The notes below the pieces were generated by a model. That model was not told where the DNA came from. It was given only the letters and a program-made list of their open reading frames with translations, and made no database searches. The translations under genes and the position numbers were made by a program. Source: Clostridia bacterium (GTDB lineage: Bacteria; Bacillota; Clostridia; Christensenellales; Aristaeellaceae). From it: a DNA stretch of 64,000 bases. Of the stretch, positions 43,623 through 53,050 are shown one piece after another (positions within the stretch are counted from its first letter, which is position 1; every line of letters begins with the position of its first letter). Where the stretch lies: positions 62,001-126,000 of the forward strand of contig CAAGII010000160.1 in NCBI GenBank assembly GCA_900769875.1, read 5' to 3'.

Positions 43623-44579
43623 TCATCTCAGGTCAGGTACATCGCTCCAGTCATGCGCCTTCATACGTTCGTATTCCTCCGGGGTGATGGTGAGGATGGT
43701 GCCGTGCTTGAAGCCGTAGGGGAAATGGAAGCTCGCGTCCGAGCGCTCAAATGCGCCGCTCTCAAGGCTTGGCGCAACAAAGGGCACATAGCCCTGACCA
43801 GCGCCGCGCACACCGTAGTAATCCACGAAGAGACACCAGCGTCCGTCATCCAGCCGCACGGCTGTGGGCGCTTCGTACTGCCCCTCCTGAAGCATGCTCA
43901 TGGGCTTGTCGAACGCCGCCACGCGTGTGAAGGGGCCTGTGGCGTGAGCGCCTCTGAGCAGGATGACGCGGCTTGGGTTCTTTTCGCATTTGACAAAAAG
44001 GTAGTATACGCCGTTTTCCACATACATCGCGGAGTCGATGGTGCTTCCCTCATCGCGGATGTAGAGCAGCTCGGGCTTTGTAAAGTGCGCAAAATCGCGG
44101 GTACGGCTGTAGTAGATGCCGCTTCGGTCAAACCCGGTGTCGCTGTGGAAGGACGACCAGTGCAGCAGATAATCCTGCGTTTCCGGGTCAAACAGCACAT
44201 CCGGCGCCCACAGGCAGCCGAAATGCTCGTCGCCCAGCGTGATCAGCTCCTCCTCCGACCAGTGGAGCAGATCGTCGGACTGCCAGTGCGCGAGCGCCTT
44301 GCTGCCATGCAGATTGATCTCGCGCCACGAATGGCGATACTTGCCGCGCATGCCGTAGGCGAGGGACAGATCCGTGGCGAAGATATGGAATCTGCCTGTG
44401 CTCCTGTCGCGTACGATGGTCATGTCGCGAACGCCGTGGTCGCCGTAGTAGGCCCAAAGCACGGGCTGCCCGTGGTTGAGCGCCTCCCAATGGAAGCCGT
44501 CGCGGCTGAGCGCGAAATAGACCTGCTCGCCCTCGGGCGATGTGGTCTCGCGAAAGTGGACAAAGAGATAATGATTCAT
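43623..44579 (-). CDS. GH43-like glycoside hydrolase
   Basis: A 318-residue five-bladed beta-propeller enzyme. Typical blocks are RDMTIVRDRSTGRFHIFATD, LWAPDVLFDPETQDYLLHWS (with the conserved APD), STIDSAMYVENGVYYLFVKC and MLQEGQYEAPTAVRLDDGRW, where the Glu is a candidate acid/base. The family includes arabinofuranosidases, arabinanases and xylosidases; the specificity cannot be told. No signal peptide is present. The ATG at 44579 has GGGGAGG eleven bases upstream; a GTG 14 codons earlier lacks one. It is the first gene of an operon with the GH2 enzyme and diverges from the cobalamin locus. Confidence 0.82.
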   Translation of the reverse strand: MNHYLFVHFRETTSPEGEQVYFALSRDGFHWEALNHGQPVLWAYYGDHGVRDMTIVRDRSTGRFHIFATDLSLAYGMRGKYRHSWREINLHGSKALAHWQSDDLLHWSEEELITLGDEHFGCLWAPDVLFDPETQDYLLHWSSFHSDTGFDRSGIYYSRTRDFAHFTKPELLYIRDEGSTIDSAMYVENGVYYLFVKCEKNPSRVILLRGAHATGPFTRVAAFDKPMSMLQEGQYEAPTAVRLDDGRWCLFVDYYGVRGAGQGYVPFVAPSLESGAFERSDASFHFPYGFKHGTILTITPEEYERMKAHDWSDVPDLR

Positions 44580-44611
44580 AAACCGGTGCCTCCCCTCATG
44601 CGGATAGCTAC

Positions 44612-44640
44612 AGTCTACCATATTTCCGTCGATATGTCAT
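44612..44640 (-). promoter_or_regulatory. Promoter of the GH43-GH2 operon
   Basis: On the minus strand ATGACA (44635-44640) and TAGACT (44612-44617) are 17 bases apart, and TGG precedes the -10 (extended -10). It diverges from the cobalamin promoter 37 bases away. Confidence 0.6.
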
Positions 44641-44676
44641 CAGTTCAATCAAGTTTGTCAGCTCAATCATCCTTGT

Positions 44677-44705
44677 TTGACAAGCGGCTGTTCCTGTCGT
44701 ATAAT
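44677..44705 (+). promoter_or_regulatory. Consensus promoter of the cobalamin transport operon
   Basis: TTGACA (44677-44682) and TATAAT (44700-44705) with a 17-base spacer, a perfect consensus match. Transcription would begin just ahead of the riboswitch. Confidence 0.9.
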
Positions 44706-44711
44706 GCTCAG

Positions 44712-44905
44712 GACAGCCGGATCGCTGGCGTGGATGCGGCGGAGCAATCCGCATAGGGAAGCAGGTGCGATTCCTGCACTATCCCAGTAACCGTGAAGCT
44801 GACAAGAAAGCAGGTGCGTATGCGCGCACAGTCACTGTCCTGACAGGATGGGAAGACGCTTTCAAGGATGAAGCCAAGTCGGGAGACCTGTCCATACCGG
44901 TCATG
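44712..44905 (+). ncRNA. Cobalamin riboswitch
   Basis: The leader has the elements of a cobalamin aptamer in order: GGGAAGCAGGTGCGATTCCTGC (two short blocks at about 44755-44780), CAGTAACCGTGAAG, the GTCACTGTCC core, GGGAAGACG, and the B12 box AAGCCAAGTCGGGAGACCTG at about 44871-44890. It binds adenosyl- or another cobalamin and lowers expression of the transport genes downstream. The exact edges are approximate. It sits directly between the promoter and the btuF-like gene. Confidence 0.93.
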
Positions 44906-44960
44906 AGATTTCCCCTGGGGGTGGGAAAGGAATCATCCGAGCCGATCAGGCCCGATTGAC

Positions 44961-44994
44961 CCCTCCTCTGTCTGGCTGCATCATGAAAGGAGGG
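44961..44994 (+). promoter_or_regulatory. Ribosome-binding-site sequestering hairpin of the riboswitch
   Basis: CCCTCCT (44961-44967) is complementary to AGGAGGG (44988-44994), the ribosome binding site of the btuF-like gene. Pairing would hide the site, so the riboswitch probably controls translation; no terminator with T run is present in the leader. Confidence 0.6.
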
Positions 44995-45002
44995 TTTCTT
45001 GA

Positions 45003-45911
45003 ATGAAGAAGCTCGTTTCTCTGTTTCTGGCGCTGGCCATGCTGCTATGCGCCGCCTCTGCCCTTGCGGAAGGTGTCAGCGTGACGGACATGCTGGGCCG
45101 CGAAGTTGCGCTGAAGGCGCCCGCCTCCCGCATGGTGGTGCTGACAGCCTCCGATGTGGAGATCATCTACGCGCTTGGCGCGGGTGATCGTGTGGTTGCG
45201 GTCGGCGCATACTGCGACTATCCCGAGGAGGTGCTCGCGCTGCCTCGTGTGCAGAGCGGCGCGGAAACCAACATCGAGGAAATCCTTGCGCTGGAGCCGG
45301 ATGTGGTCGTCATGGACATCATGGCGCAGACCACGGAGCAGACCGCGGCACTGGAGCAGGCGGGTGTTCAGGTGGTGCTGACCAATGCGGACAGCATTGA
45401 GGGTACCTATCAGGCAATCAGGCTTCTTGGCGCGGTCACCGGCATGGACGCGCAGGCGGAGGCGATGATCGCGGAGATGGCCGAGGCGTTCCGTCAGGTG
45501 GCCGAGGCAGGCATCGGAAGCGGCAAAACCGTGTACTTTGAGGTGTCCCCGCTGCAGTGGGGGCTCTGGGCGGCCGGAAATGGCTCCTTCATGCAGGAGC
45601 TTGCGGATCTGTGCGGACTGACCAATATCTTTGCCGATCAGCCCGCGTGGGCGCAGGTGTCCGAGGAGCAGGTGATTGCGCTGAACCCCGACTACATCAT
45701 CACCACCACGGGCTACTGGGGCGAAGGCCCGCTGCCCGAGGAAGAAATCGCCGCCCGTCCCGGCTGGGAGGGCGTCAGTGCCGTGGTCAACGGCTGCGTA
45801 TTCGCGGTGGACGGCAATGTATTCAGCCGCCCCGGACCGCGACTTGTGGAAGCCGCGCAGATGCTGCAGCAGCTTCTGACCGAGGCGGAGCAGACTGCGC
45901 CCGCAGCCTGA
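45003..45911 (+). CDS. btuF: Cobalamin ABC transporter substrate-binding protein (BtuF-like)
   Basis: A 302-residue exported binding protein of the helical-backbone (TroA/BtuF) class. After a signal peptide ending at about residue 22 (SALA-EG), two lobes are joined by a long helix; VTDMLGREVALKAPASRMVV, IEEILALEPDVVVMD and WAQVSEEQVIALNPDYIIT are family blocks. The protein class serves cobalamin, heme or siderophores; the upstream cobalamin riboswitch makes cobalamin the best ligand. The signal peptide lacks a normal lipobox, unusual for a Gram-positive binding protein. ATG 45003 follows AAAGGAGG. A terminator separates it from the permease gene. Confidence 0.9.
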   Translation: MKKLVSLFLALAMLLCAASALAEGVSVTDMLGREVALKAPASRMVVLTASDVEIIYALGAGDRVVAVGAYCDYPEEVLALPRVQSGAETNIEEILALEPDVVVMDIMAQTTEQTAALEQAGVQVVLTNADSIEGTYQAIRLLGAVTGMDAQAEAMIAEMAEAFRQVAEAGIGSGKTVYFEVSPLQWGLWAAGNGSFMQELADLCGLTNIFADQPAWAQVSEEQVIALNPDYIITTTGYWGEGPLPEEEIAARPGWEGVSAVVNGCVFAVDGNVFSRPGPRLVEAAQMLQQLLTEAEQTAPAA

Positions 45912-45926
45912 GGACGGCGATGATAC

Positions 45927-45961
45927 GCGATGACCGAAGCATGCTTTGGTCATCGCTTTTT
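45927..45961 (+). terminator. Terminator between btuF and btuC
   Basis: A 9-bp perfect stem (45927-45935 with 45948-45956) with further inner pairing (AAGC with GCTT) is followed by TTTTT. It lies just before the btuC ribosome binding site, so only part of the transcripts should reach the permease genes. Confidence 0.8.
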
Positions 45962-45974
45962 GCGAAGGAGTAGT

Positions 45975-47003
45975 ATGAATCAGAAGAAATCCTTTGCGGT
46001 ATGGCTGCTTCCTCTGCTGACGCTGCTTGTGATGGCGCTGTGTGTCAGCGTGGGCAGCGTATCCATACCGCTTTCTACGGTCGCAGAGGTTTTGCTGCGC
46101 GCCGTGACAGGTCAGGCGCAGAGCGGAACCATGGCGGGTATCCTGCTGAAGGTGCGCATGCCACGTGTGCTGTGCGCCGCACTTGAGGGCGCGTCCCTGT
46201 CGCTTTGCGGCGCCGCCATGCAAGGATTGCTGCGCAATCCGCTTGCGGATGGCTCGACCCTTGGCGTATCCTCCGGCGCATCACTCGGCGCGGCGGCTGC
46301 GATGCTGCTTGGCTTCAGCATTCCCGCGCTGCCGATGGCGGGCACGATGGGTGTTGCCATGCTGTTTGCCTTTCTGTCGCTTGTGCTTGTGCTGTCACTG
46401 GCGTGGGGGCTTGACCACAGCATGGCAACGCAATCCATGATTCTCATCGGCGTGGTCTTTTCGATGTTCGTTTCTGCGCTGATGAATATTTTGGTCACGT
46501 TTTCATCGGATAAGCTGCGCAGCATCACCTTCTGGACGATGGGCTCCATGGCGTCCGCAAGCATGAACAGCGCAGGCGTGCTATGCGCATTTCTTGCGCC
46601 ATGCGCCGCGATGCTGCTGTGCCAGTCCGCCGCGCTGGATGCGCTGTCCATGGGCGAAGCGCAGGCACAGCATGTCGGCGTGCCGGTTCGCACGGTCAAG
46701 CTGACGGCGATGGTGACTGTATCCGTGCTCACGGGTGTGTGCGTCTCCGTGTGCGGATGCATCGGCTTTGTGGGGCTTGTTACGCCGCACATGGCGCGCA
46801 TGCTGGTAGGCCCGTCGCACATTCGGCTGCTTCCGTCGTGCATGTTCTTTGGCGCGGTATTCCTGATGCTGTGCGACCTTGCGGCCCGCACGCTCCTTTC
46901 TCCGCTGGAGCTGCCGGTGGGCGTGGTAACCTCCCTCATCGGTGCGGTGGTGTTCATCGTGGTTTTCTACCGTCACAGAAAGGCAGGGGAAGGCGCATGC
47001 TGA
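45975..47003 (+). CDS. btuC: Cobalamin ABC transporter permease (BtuC/FecCD family)
   Basis: A 342-residue membrane protein with about ten helices of the FecCD type. Family blocks are RMPRVLCAALEGASLSLCGA, MQGLLRNPLADGSTLGVSSG and GFVGLVTPHMARMLVGPSH, the latter being the contact region for the ATPase. It would form the channel of the cobalamin importer. The ATG at 45975 closely follows AAGGAG; a longer reading to 45930 runs through the terminator hairpin. Its end overlaps the ATPase gene by seven bases. Confidence 0.92.
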   Translation: MNQKKSFAVWLLPLLTLLVMALCVSVGSVSIPLSTVAEVLLRAVTGQAQSGTMAGILLKVRMPRVLCAALEGASLSLCGAAMQGLLRNPLADGSTLGVSSGASLGAAAAMLLGFSIPALPMAGTMGVAMLFAFLSLVLVLSLAWGLDHSMATQSMILIGVVFSMFVSALMNILVTFSSDKLRSITFWTMGSMASASMNSAGVLCAFLAPCAAMLLCQSAALDALSMGEAQAQHVGVPVRTVKLTAMVTVSVLTGVCVSVCGCIGFVGLVTPHMARMLVGPSHIRLLPSCMFFGAVFLMLCDLAARTLLSPLELPVGVVTSLIGAVVFIVVFYRHRKAGEGAC

Positions 47004-47752
47004 AAGCGGAGCATATCACTGTCCGCGCGGGAAAGAACCCGATCCTGCAGGACGTCTCCTTCCATGCCTGTTCGGGTGAGTGGTGGATGGTGATTGGGCC
47101 GAACGGGGCAGGGAAGTCCACCCTGCTTAGCGCGCTGTCCGGCACAGTTGAGTGCGAAGGCGTGGTCACGCTGTGCTCTGCGCATCTGGCGACGCTCTCT
47201 GTTCGCAGGCGCGCGCAGCTTCTTTCGGTGCTGAGCCAGAACAGCCAGATAAGCGACGACTTCATCGTTGAACAGGTGGTTGCGATGGGACGCTACAGCC
47301 GCAGAAGAGGCATCCTCGGCACAGAGGAACCGAATGCAGAGCAGTATGTCTCAGCCGCGCTCCTCGCCACGGGCATGGAACAGCTTCGGGAGCGGCGCGT
47401 GCGCACACTCTCGGGCGGCGAGAGGCAGAGAACGTTTCTTGCGCAGGTATTCTGTCAGGATCCGCAGGTGCTGTTACTGGACGAGCCGGCGAACCATCTG
47501 GATCTAATCCATCAGAAGCAGATGTTTGAATTGATTGACGCATGGCGGCAGCAGGAAGGCAGGCTTGTGCTTTCCGTGGTGCATGATCTCAGCCTAGCCA
47601 GACGCTTTGGCACCCATGCGCTGATGCTGAGCGATGGTCGCTGCGTATGCGCTGGAAGCATCCGCGATGTGATGAATGACAGCACGATCAACCATGTCTG
47701 GGGCATGGATGTGCGAGCATGGCGCGATGAGCTGCATGCCGCTTGGAAATAG
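46997..47752 (+). CDS. btuD: Cobalamin ABC transporter ATP-binding protein (BtuD-like)
   Basis: A 251-residue ABC ATPase with Walker A GPNGAGKST near residue 34, Q-loop near LSQNSQ, signature LSGGERQR near 139, Walker B VLLLDEPANHLD near 158 and the switch histidine in SVVHDLSLA near 192. It powers the BtuFC importer. The ATG at 46997 follows GGGGAAGG and overlaps the permease gene by seven bases; longer readings lie wholly within btuC. A bidirectional terminator follows. Confidence 0.92.
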   Translation: MLKAEHITVRAGKNPILQDVSFHACSGEWWMVIGPNGAGKSTLLSALSGTVECEGVVTLCSAHLATLSVRRRAQLLSVLSQNSQISDDFIVEQVVAMGRYSRRRGILGTEEPNAEQYVSAALLATGMEQLRERRVRTLSGGERQRTFLAQVFCQDPQVLLLDEPANHLDLIHQKQMFELIDAWRQQEGRLVLSVVHDLSLARRFGTHALMLSDGRCVCAGSIRDVMNDSTINHVWGMDVRAWRDELHAAWK

Positions 47753-47763
47753 CATGACACAGG

Positions 47764-47798
47764 AAAAGGCTCTGCGGATCAGCTTCGCAGAGCCTTTT
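47764..47798. terminator. Bidirectional terminator between btuD and the MATE gene
   Basis: A 13-bp perfect stem (47764-47776 with 47786-47798) flanked by AAAA and TTTT on opposite sides, so it works for the converging btuD and MATE transcripts. Confidence 0.92.
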
Positions 47799-47812
47799 GA
47801 GCTGCCCCGGTT

Positions 47813-49219
47813 TCAGATACTGCTCTGCATGCTCTCAGGCAGTCTGCGCTTCCACCAGCCCAGTTTGTACACGATCACCGACAGCAGCATGCCTGTCACC
47901 CATGAAACGAGCAGCGATGCAAAAATCGCATCCGGATGACCGGTGGGCCACATCTCGCTGCGTGTCATATAGGCCAACAGATAGGACAGGGGCATGCGCA
48001 GCACCACTGTGCAGATAATGCTGATCCACATCGGCATCATGGTTTCACCCGCACCGCGCATTACGCCCTGAAGCACCTGCGTGACTGCAAAGCAGATGTA
48101 GCCGAAGGCCAGCCAACGCAGGCCGCGCTGACCGAGCAGCAGCACATCAGGCGTATCGGAAAAAAGGCCGATCAGGTATGTGCCAAAGAACAGGATGCAC
48201 GCAACCAGCACAGCGGCTGTGCCAAGCGCGAGGCAGAGCATATCCCTTGTACCTCTCTGGACTCTGTCGATGCGGTTTGCACCGATATTCTGACCGACAT
48301 AGGTGGTAGCCGCAGTACCGAAGGTAAAGTTGGGCATCATGGCAAAGCCGTCCACGCGCATTACGGCGACGCTTGTGGCGATGACGACCGTTCCCATGGA
48401 ATTGGTGAGCCCCTGCACAATGATGGCGCTCAGAGAGAAGATGGCCTGCGTGATACCCGCGGGCAAGCCAAGACGGCAGAGCTTGCCGACCAGCATGCGG
48501 TGGGGCTTGAGCGTTGTGCGGTTCACATCCACGATATCACGCATGCGGCAAAGGCGGATGAGGCAGAGTATGCCCGCAATGCCCTGCGCGATGATGGTCG
48601 CCCACGCGACGCCCGCCACGCCCATGCCAAACCGGCTGACGAAGAGAATGTCCAGCACAATATTGAGAAGGCTGGCGAGAATCAGGAACAGAAGCGGAGA
48701 CACGCTGTCGCCAAGGCCGCGAAGCACGCCTGAAAGTATGTTATACGCCGCGCCGCCAAGGATACCAATGAAGATGATTTGCAGATAGATGACTGAGCCG
48801 ACTGCGACCTCCTCCGGAGGCGCGACAAGCCCGACCAGCCAGGGCGAGGCAATATAGCCAAGCACCGTCATCATAAGACCGCTTGCGATGGTCAGGAAGA
48901 TGGACGAGCCGACCACAAAGCTCAGATTCGAGCGATCCTTTGCGCCGAAATACTGTGCCGAGAGGATGCTCGCACCGGTGGAGATGCCCATGAAGAGCAC
49001 CAGCAGCAGATTCAGAATCGGGCCTGCCGCGCCGACTGCGGCAAGGGCGGTGTCACCGATATACTTGCCAACGATGATCGAGTCCACCGTATTGTACAGC
49101 TGCTGTGCCAGATTGCCGATGAGCAGCGGCACGGAGAAGCGGATCAGCCCCGTCATGGGCTTACCTTGGGTCATATCCTGCACGCTGAGCCAGCCGCGCA
49201 GTTTTTCCATGATTGTCAT
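47813..49219 (-). CDS. MATE-family efflux transporter, second copy
   Basis: A 468-residue membrane protein with about twelve helices. Blocks such as GLIRFSVPLLIGNLAQQLYNTV (split by family spacing), SIIVGKYIGDTALAAVGAAG and AVMRVDGFAMMPNFTFGTAA are typical of the DinF/NorM-type MATE group common in Clostridia. It is only distantly similar to the MATE protein at 37280-38638. Substrate unknown. The ATG at 49219 has GAGG seven bases upstream. No partner gene is adjacent; GH2 lies upstream on the same strand with about 110 bases between. Confidence 0.93.
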   Translation of the reverse strand: MTIMEKLRGWLSVQDMTQGKPMTGLIRFSVPLLIGNLAQQLYNTVDSIIVGKYIGDTALAAVGAAGPILNLLLVLFMGISTGASILSAQYFGAKDRSNLSFVVGSSIFLTIASGLMMTVLGYIASPWLVGLVAPPEEVAVGSVIYLQIIFIGILGGAAYNILSGVLRGLGDSVSPLLFLILASLLNIVLDILFVSRFGMGVAGVAWATIIAQGIAGILCLIRLCRMRDIVDVNRTTLKPHRMLVGKLCRLGLPAGITQAIFSLSAIIVQGLTNSMGTVVIATSVAVMRVDGFAMMPNFTFGTAATTYVGQNIGANRIDRVQRGTRDMLCLALGTAAVLVACILFFGTYLIGLFSDTPDVLLLGQRGLRWLAFGYICFAVTQVLQGVMRGAGETMMPMWISIICTVVLRMPLSYLLAYMTRSEMWPTGHPDAIFASLLVSWVTGMLLSVIVYKLGWWKRRLPESMQSSI

Positions 49220-49327
49220 GTGTCAACCTCGCAATGCTTTCTGGGGGATTCTGTGGTGTTTGCTTTGCCGATCACAACAGACTATGGTCTGTCACTGGTC
49301 TGTACTGCATTCGTGTACCAAAGTCGG

Positions 49328-52300
49328 TTATCGCTCGAAGCGGTATCCGTAGAAATTAAACCGGCTGCCGGGCAGGAACACAAAGGTCACCTTACAAACG
49401 CCCGGATTAACGCCGATGCGGAAGCTCTGGCTGGTACGTTCCTCCGCGTGCGCAAAGCGGCACAGCGCGCGCGTTTCGGTTCCGTCCTCGCATTGGATGT
49501 GTACGGTCACGGGGTTTTCATCAAGCGGCGTGCTTCCATCCAGCGTCAGCGTCGCCTCTGTCGCACCCTCAAAATCCACATGCTCATAGACAATGCTGAC
49601 GTTGTTGCCGATATCGAGAATGCCATCATCGCAGCGGCGGAAGCTGTCGCCTGACACATGATCCGCGTCCGCAGCGGACTGGCGACGCCATGCCCTGCTC
49701 TGCTTTATGAACACAAAGCCCTTCATATGGACTTTGCGATCCATGGAGAAGCACAGCGTCTGCACGCCGGTGATACGCTCGGGCAGGGTATAGGTTTCCG
49801 CCTGATAGGTATTCCAGATGCTCGGCTTGCAGTAGTGCAGTACAGTCAGTTCACGACCGCCTTCACGCGGATCGCCAAGATACACGGTGATGGGGTAATC
49901 GTTGCCATCCAGCGCGAAGATTGGCAGTGTGATTTCATCCGAGCCCACCGCGCCGAAGTCCACATTGCGGAATCCGGCCATGCTGTAGCCGTCGCGTGCA
50001 AAGGTCAGACCCTGATCGTTGCCGGATCCGATATCGCCCTCCTGCAAATCATGCAGCCCCCCTGCGATGAAGCTGTACGCATCAAGATACGGCATGCCCA
50101 TGCCCTCAATATGGATTTCCTGCTGGCTGATGATCCTTGTATGGTCGTAGCCGTTGCGGCAGGTGCCGCGCAGATAGATATCGCCGTCACCCAGCGCCTC
50201 CACAGTGACCGTGCCGTCGCCATTGTCTGTTACCCTCGCGCAGGGGGTATCGATCCCGGCGCTGTTGGTCACGCGGAAATACAGCAGCTGGGGCGCAGCG
50301 TCACGTGGCTCCGTGCTGATGGCAAAGGTGACCGTGCGGTGATCCGGCGAGAGGCTGGCTGCGGACAGAGGCTTCATATCAATGCGCCGGATGGGCTTCT
50401 CCTGCGGCATTTCAACGCTGGCAATGCGCTCCACACAGCTGCGGCCTTCGCAGCGCGCCGCAGGGAGAACGGGAATGGTCAGCACAGTAAGCGCTTTACC
50501 GGGAGAGGTGACCTCAATCCGGGCATCGCCCGCATGATCCAGTGCGCCGACCATTGCAAGCAGCTTTCCAGAGAACAGACGGCGCGTGGTGGTTTTGTAG
50601 CCGTCGCGGTCTGTGGAATCGCCGTTATCCAGCCCGAGCAGGCGAGCTGAGCCAGTCACGGACACATGCACCCGATCAATCGCGTTTTCGACCGTGCGCC
50701 CTGATGCGTCCACCATGGTGATGGTGATGAAGGTCATGTCATGCCCGTCTGCGAGAAGCACGGGATCCTCTGCCCTGAGCATGATCCGCTCACTGTTGCC
50801 AAAGGAGAGCGCGTGATCCTCGGCAATCAGCCTCCCGTCCTCATCGTAGGCGCGGGCGCAGAGGTCACCCGGCTCGTAGGGAACGCGCCACATCGGCAGG
50901 CTCTGCTTCCAATCGATTCTGCTGACCCGTTTGACGCCCAGCGACACACCGTTGAGCAGCAGCTCGCAGGACGCGCCGCTTGTCATCACGGGAACGTCGA
51001 TCAGCTGCCCCTCGTTCCAGTCCCAGTAGACGCCGATGTGGACCATGGGCTTGTCCGTCCACAGGCTGCGGAACTGGTAGAATCCGTCCTTGGGGAACAC
51101 GGCCGTATCCATGTGACCGAAGTAGCACGACCGTGTGTGGTAGGGGGTCGGCTCACCGATATAGTCGATACCGGACCAGATGAACTGCCCCATGGAGTAG
51201 GTCTGCTTCAAATCCTCGACGATCATCTCGCGCAGATCCCTGCAGCCCCACGCTGATACGGCGTTGCCCAGCGAGGAGCATTGCAGATCCTCGTCGGTGA
51301 GGATGTTCGTATCCGCGGGAAAATGGTAGATACCGCGGCTGGACAGGCTGGAGGCGGTTTCCGAGCCATAAATCACCCAGTCGGGATGTTTGCAGTGATG
51401 CTGATCATAGTATTTTTCGCCGTAATTATACCCGGCGATTTTCAGGATTTCAGCACAGTCCTGCGCGCCCTGCCACGGCATATAGTTGCTGCCAATGGTC
51501 GCAACACCGTTGCGGAAGGGATCGTGCCGCTCCACAAAGGATTTCAGCATCGTGGTGATCTCGGCTCCGCGGGGATAGTTGGTATCGGGAATCTCGTTGC
51601 CGATTGACCACATCACCACGCAGGGATGGTTGCGGTCGCGGCGAATCCAACTGGCCGCGTCCTGCTCCACATCCGTGCCGAAGAAGCGGGCGTAGTCAAA
51701 ATCGGTCTTGCGCATTTCCCACATATCAAGAAATTCATCAATCACAACGATGCCCATTTCATCGCACAGGTCAAGCACCTGCCTTGCGGGCGGATTGTGG
51801 GTGGTACGCAGGGCGTTCACGCCCATATCCTGCATGGCGCGCAGCTGGCGGCGGGCTGCCTTTTCATGAAACGCCGCGCCAAGCGCACCCAGATCATGGT
51901 GCAGGCACACGCCGTGCAGCTTGACCTGCCTGCCGTTGAGCAGGAAGCCCAGCTCCGGGTCAAAGGCAGTGGTGCGGAAGCCCGCGTGCTGGCAGATGGT
52001 CTGCCCGGGCACACAGGTCTCCAGCGTATAGCAGTAGGGATCGTCCACGCTCCATAGACGTACATCGGACAGGACGAGCGTTGCGGTATGCCTCTCGCTG
52101 TCAGCAATGGCTTGCACCTGCGCGACCAGCTGCCGCTGATGATCGTACAGGCGGTGCGTCAGAGGCAGCGCGATGGATGGATTGACGACCTCGGTTTCAA
52201 TGGTCATGAGCCATGTGCCATCCGCCTCGCGGGAACTGTGCACATAAACGCCGTCCAGAGCAAGATGGGCCTTGGGCAGCACATGCAGCGTGACATCGCG

Positions 52301-52699
52301 GAAAATGCCGGCGCCGGAATACCAGCGGGAGTTCGGGCTCCTGTGGCGGATATGCACCATCACTTCGTTGTCGCCCGCATGCAGCGCTTCGCTCAGCGGC
52401 ACATCAAACGCTGTGTAGCCGTAGTGATGCGTGCAGACCACGCTGCCGTTCAGCAGCACGTCGCAGTCCATATACACTCCGTCAAAACGGAGCAGCCAGC
52501 ACATGTCCACCTTGTCCGCCGGTACATGAAGGGTACGGCGATACCAGCCGTCGCAGCTCTCATAGAGCTGATCGGCATTGGATATCAGAAAATCATGTGG
52601 AAGATCCACAGGATGAAACAAAGCCTGCTCCGCATTCGCGTACGTGCTTCCGAGCGGCATTTTGGCAAAGGACCATTCATCATTCAGTAACCGCTGCAT
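49328..52699 (-). CDS. Large GH2 glycoside hydrolase with C-terminal extension
   Basis: A 1123-residue GH2 enzyme. Residues 1-290 cover the sugar-binding and immunoglobulin-like domains (LPHDFLISN, YTAFDVPLSEAL), the TIM barrel spans about 290-590 with acid/base E369 in WSIGNEIPD and nucleophile E447 in YGSETASS, and then comes a DUF4982-type domain (WDWNEGQLIDVPVMTSGASC near 590) and an invasin-like segment. The last 250 residues form one or two beta-sandwich modules with carbohydrate-binding character (FEGATEATLTLDGSTPLDEN). No signal peptide is seen. The activity may be beta-galactosidase, beta-glucuronidase or similar. The ATG at 52699 follows AGGAG. Confidence 0.88.
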   Translation of the reverse strand: MQRLLNDEWSFAKMPLGSTYANAEQALFHPVDLPHDFLISNADQLYESCDGWYRRTLHVPADKVDMCWLLRFDGVYMDCDVLLNGSVVCTHHYGYTAFDVPLSEALHAGDNEVMVHIRHRSPNSRWYSGAGIFRDVTLHVLPKAHLALDGVYVHSSREADGTWLMTIETEVVNPSIALPLTHRLYDHQRQLVAQVQAIADSERHTATLVLSDVRLWSVDDPYCYTLETCVPGQTICQHAGFRTTAFDPELGFLLNGRQVKLHGVCLHHDLGALGAAFHEKAARRQLRAMQDMGVNALRTTHNPPARQVLDLCDEMGIVVIDEFLDMWEMRKTDFDYARFFGTDVEQDAASWIRRDRNHPCVVMWSIGNEIPDTNYPRGAEITTMLKSFVERHDPFRNGVATIGSNYMPWQGAQDCAEILKIAGYNYGEKYYDQHHCKHPDWVIYGSETASSLSSRGIYHFPADTNILTDEDLQCSSLGNAVSAWGCRDLREMIVEDLKQTYSMGQFIWSGIDYIGEPTPYHTRSCYFGHMDTAVFPKDGFYQFRSLWTDKPMVHIGVYWDWNEGQLIDVPVMTSGASCELLLNGVSLGVKRVSRIDWKQSLPMWRVPYEPGDLCARAYDEDGRLIAEDHALSFGNSERIMLRAEDPVLLADGHDMTFITITMVDASGRTVENAIDRVHVSVTGSARLLGLDNGDSTDRDGYKTTTRRLFSGKLLAMVGALDHAGDARIEVTSPGKALTVLTIPVLPAARCEGRSCVERIASVEMPQEKPIRRIDMKPLSAASLSPDHRTVTFAISTEPRDAAPQLLYFRVTNSAGIDTPCARVTDNGDGTVTVEALGDGDIYLRGTCRNGYDHTRIISQQEIHIEGMGMPYLDAYSFIAGGLHDLQEGDIGSGNDQGLTFARDGYSMAGFRNVDFGAVGSDEITLPIFALDGNDYPITVYLGDPREGGRELTVLHYCKPSIWNTYQAETYTLPERITGVQTLCFSMDRKVHMKGFVFIKQSRAWRRQSAADADHVSGDSFRRCDDGILDIGNNVSIVYEHVDFEGATEATLTLDGSTPLDENPVTVHIQCEDGTETRALCRFAHAEERTSQSFRIGVNPGVCKVTFVFLPGSRFNFYGYRFER

Positions 52700-53002
52700 A
52701 CAGGTCTCCTTCGGTATTGTGCTTTCTTTGCTGTAGCATCAACAGCCATCTTTGTCATTCGACGTGGTTCAACGCACTTCCTGCATGGCAGAGGATGCAT
52801 TGCTGAACAAAAGATTTGCCCGGCATGTGCGCCATGCTCACGAAGCTGCGAGCTGTGGAAAATCAGCCGGGTTGGGGATGCGGCGGGATGGATATGCGGA
52901 CGCGTTTGCTGACGATCTGTCGTTTTCGGCAGAAATGGGATTGCATTGTGCCCTGCAGCCCTTGATTTAGCAGGATTTGTCGCGATATAAGCGTGACAAG
53001 GA
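52700..53002. other. Gap of about 300 bases upstream of the GH2 gene
   Basis: No gene or clear promoter was recognised. A 72-codon reading at 52752-52970 has no ribosome binding site or family features. Confidence 0.4.
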
Positions 53003-53036
53003 GAAAAGGCCCGCCGATGACGCGCACCGGCAGGCC
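53003..53036 (-). terminator. Terminator of the secreted GH32 gene
   Basis: A 9-bp stem (53008-53016 with 53028-53036, one G-U pair) followed on the minus strand by TTTTCTCC, 14 bases past the stop codon. Confidence 0.8.
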
Positions 53037-53050
53037 TGAGCAGTTCACCC

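Noticed and set aside
45003..47752. Siderophore or heme importer
   Set aside because: The protein families allow it, but the cobalamin riboswitch directly upstream makes cobalamin the better ligand.
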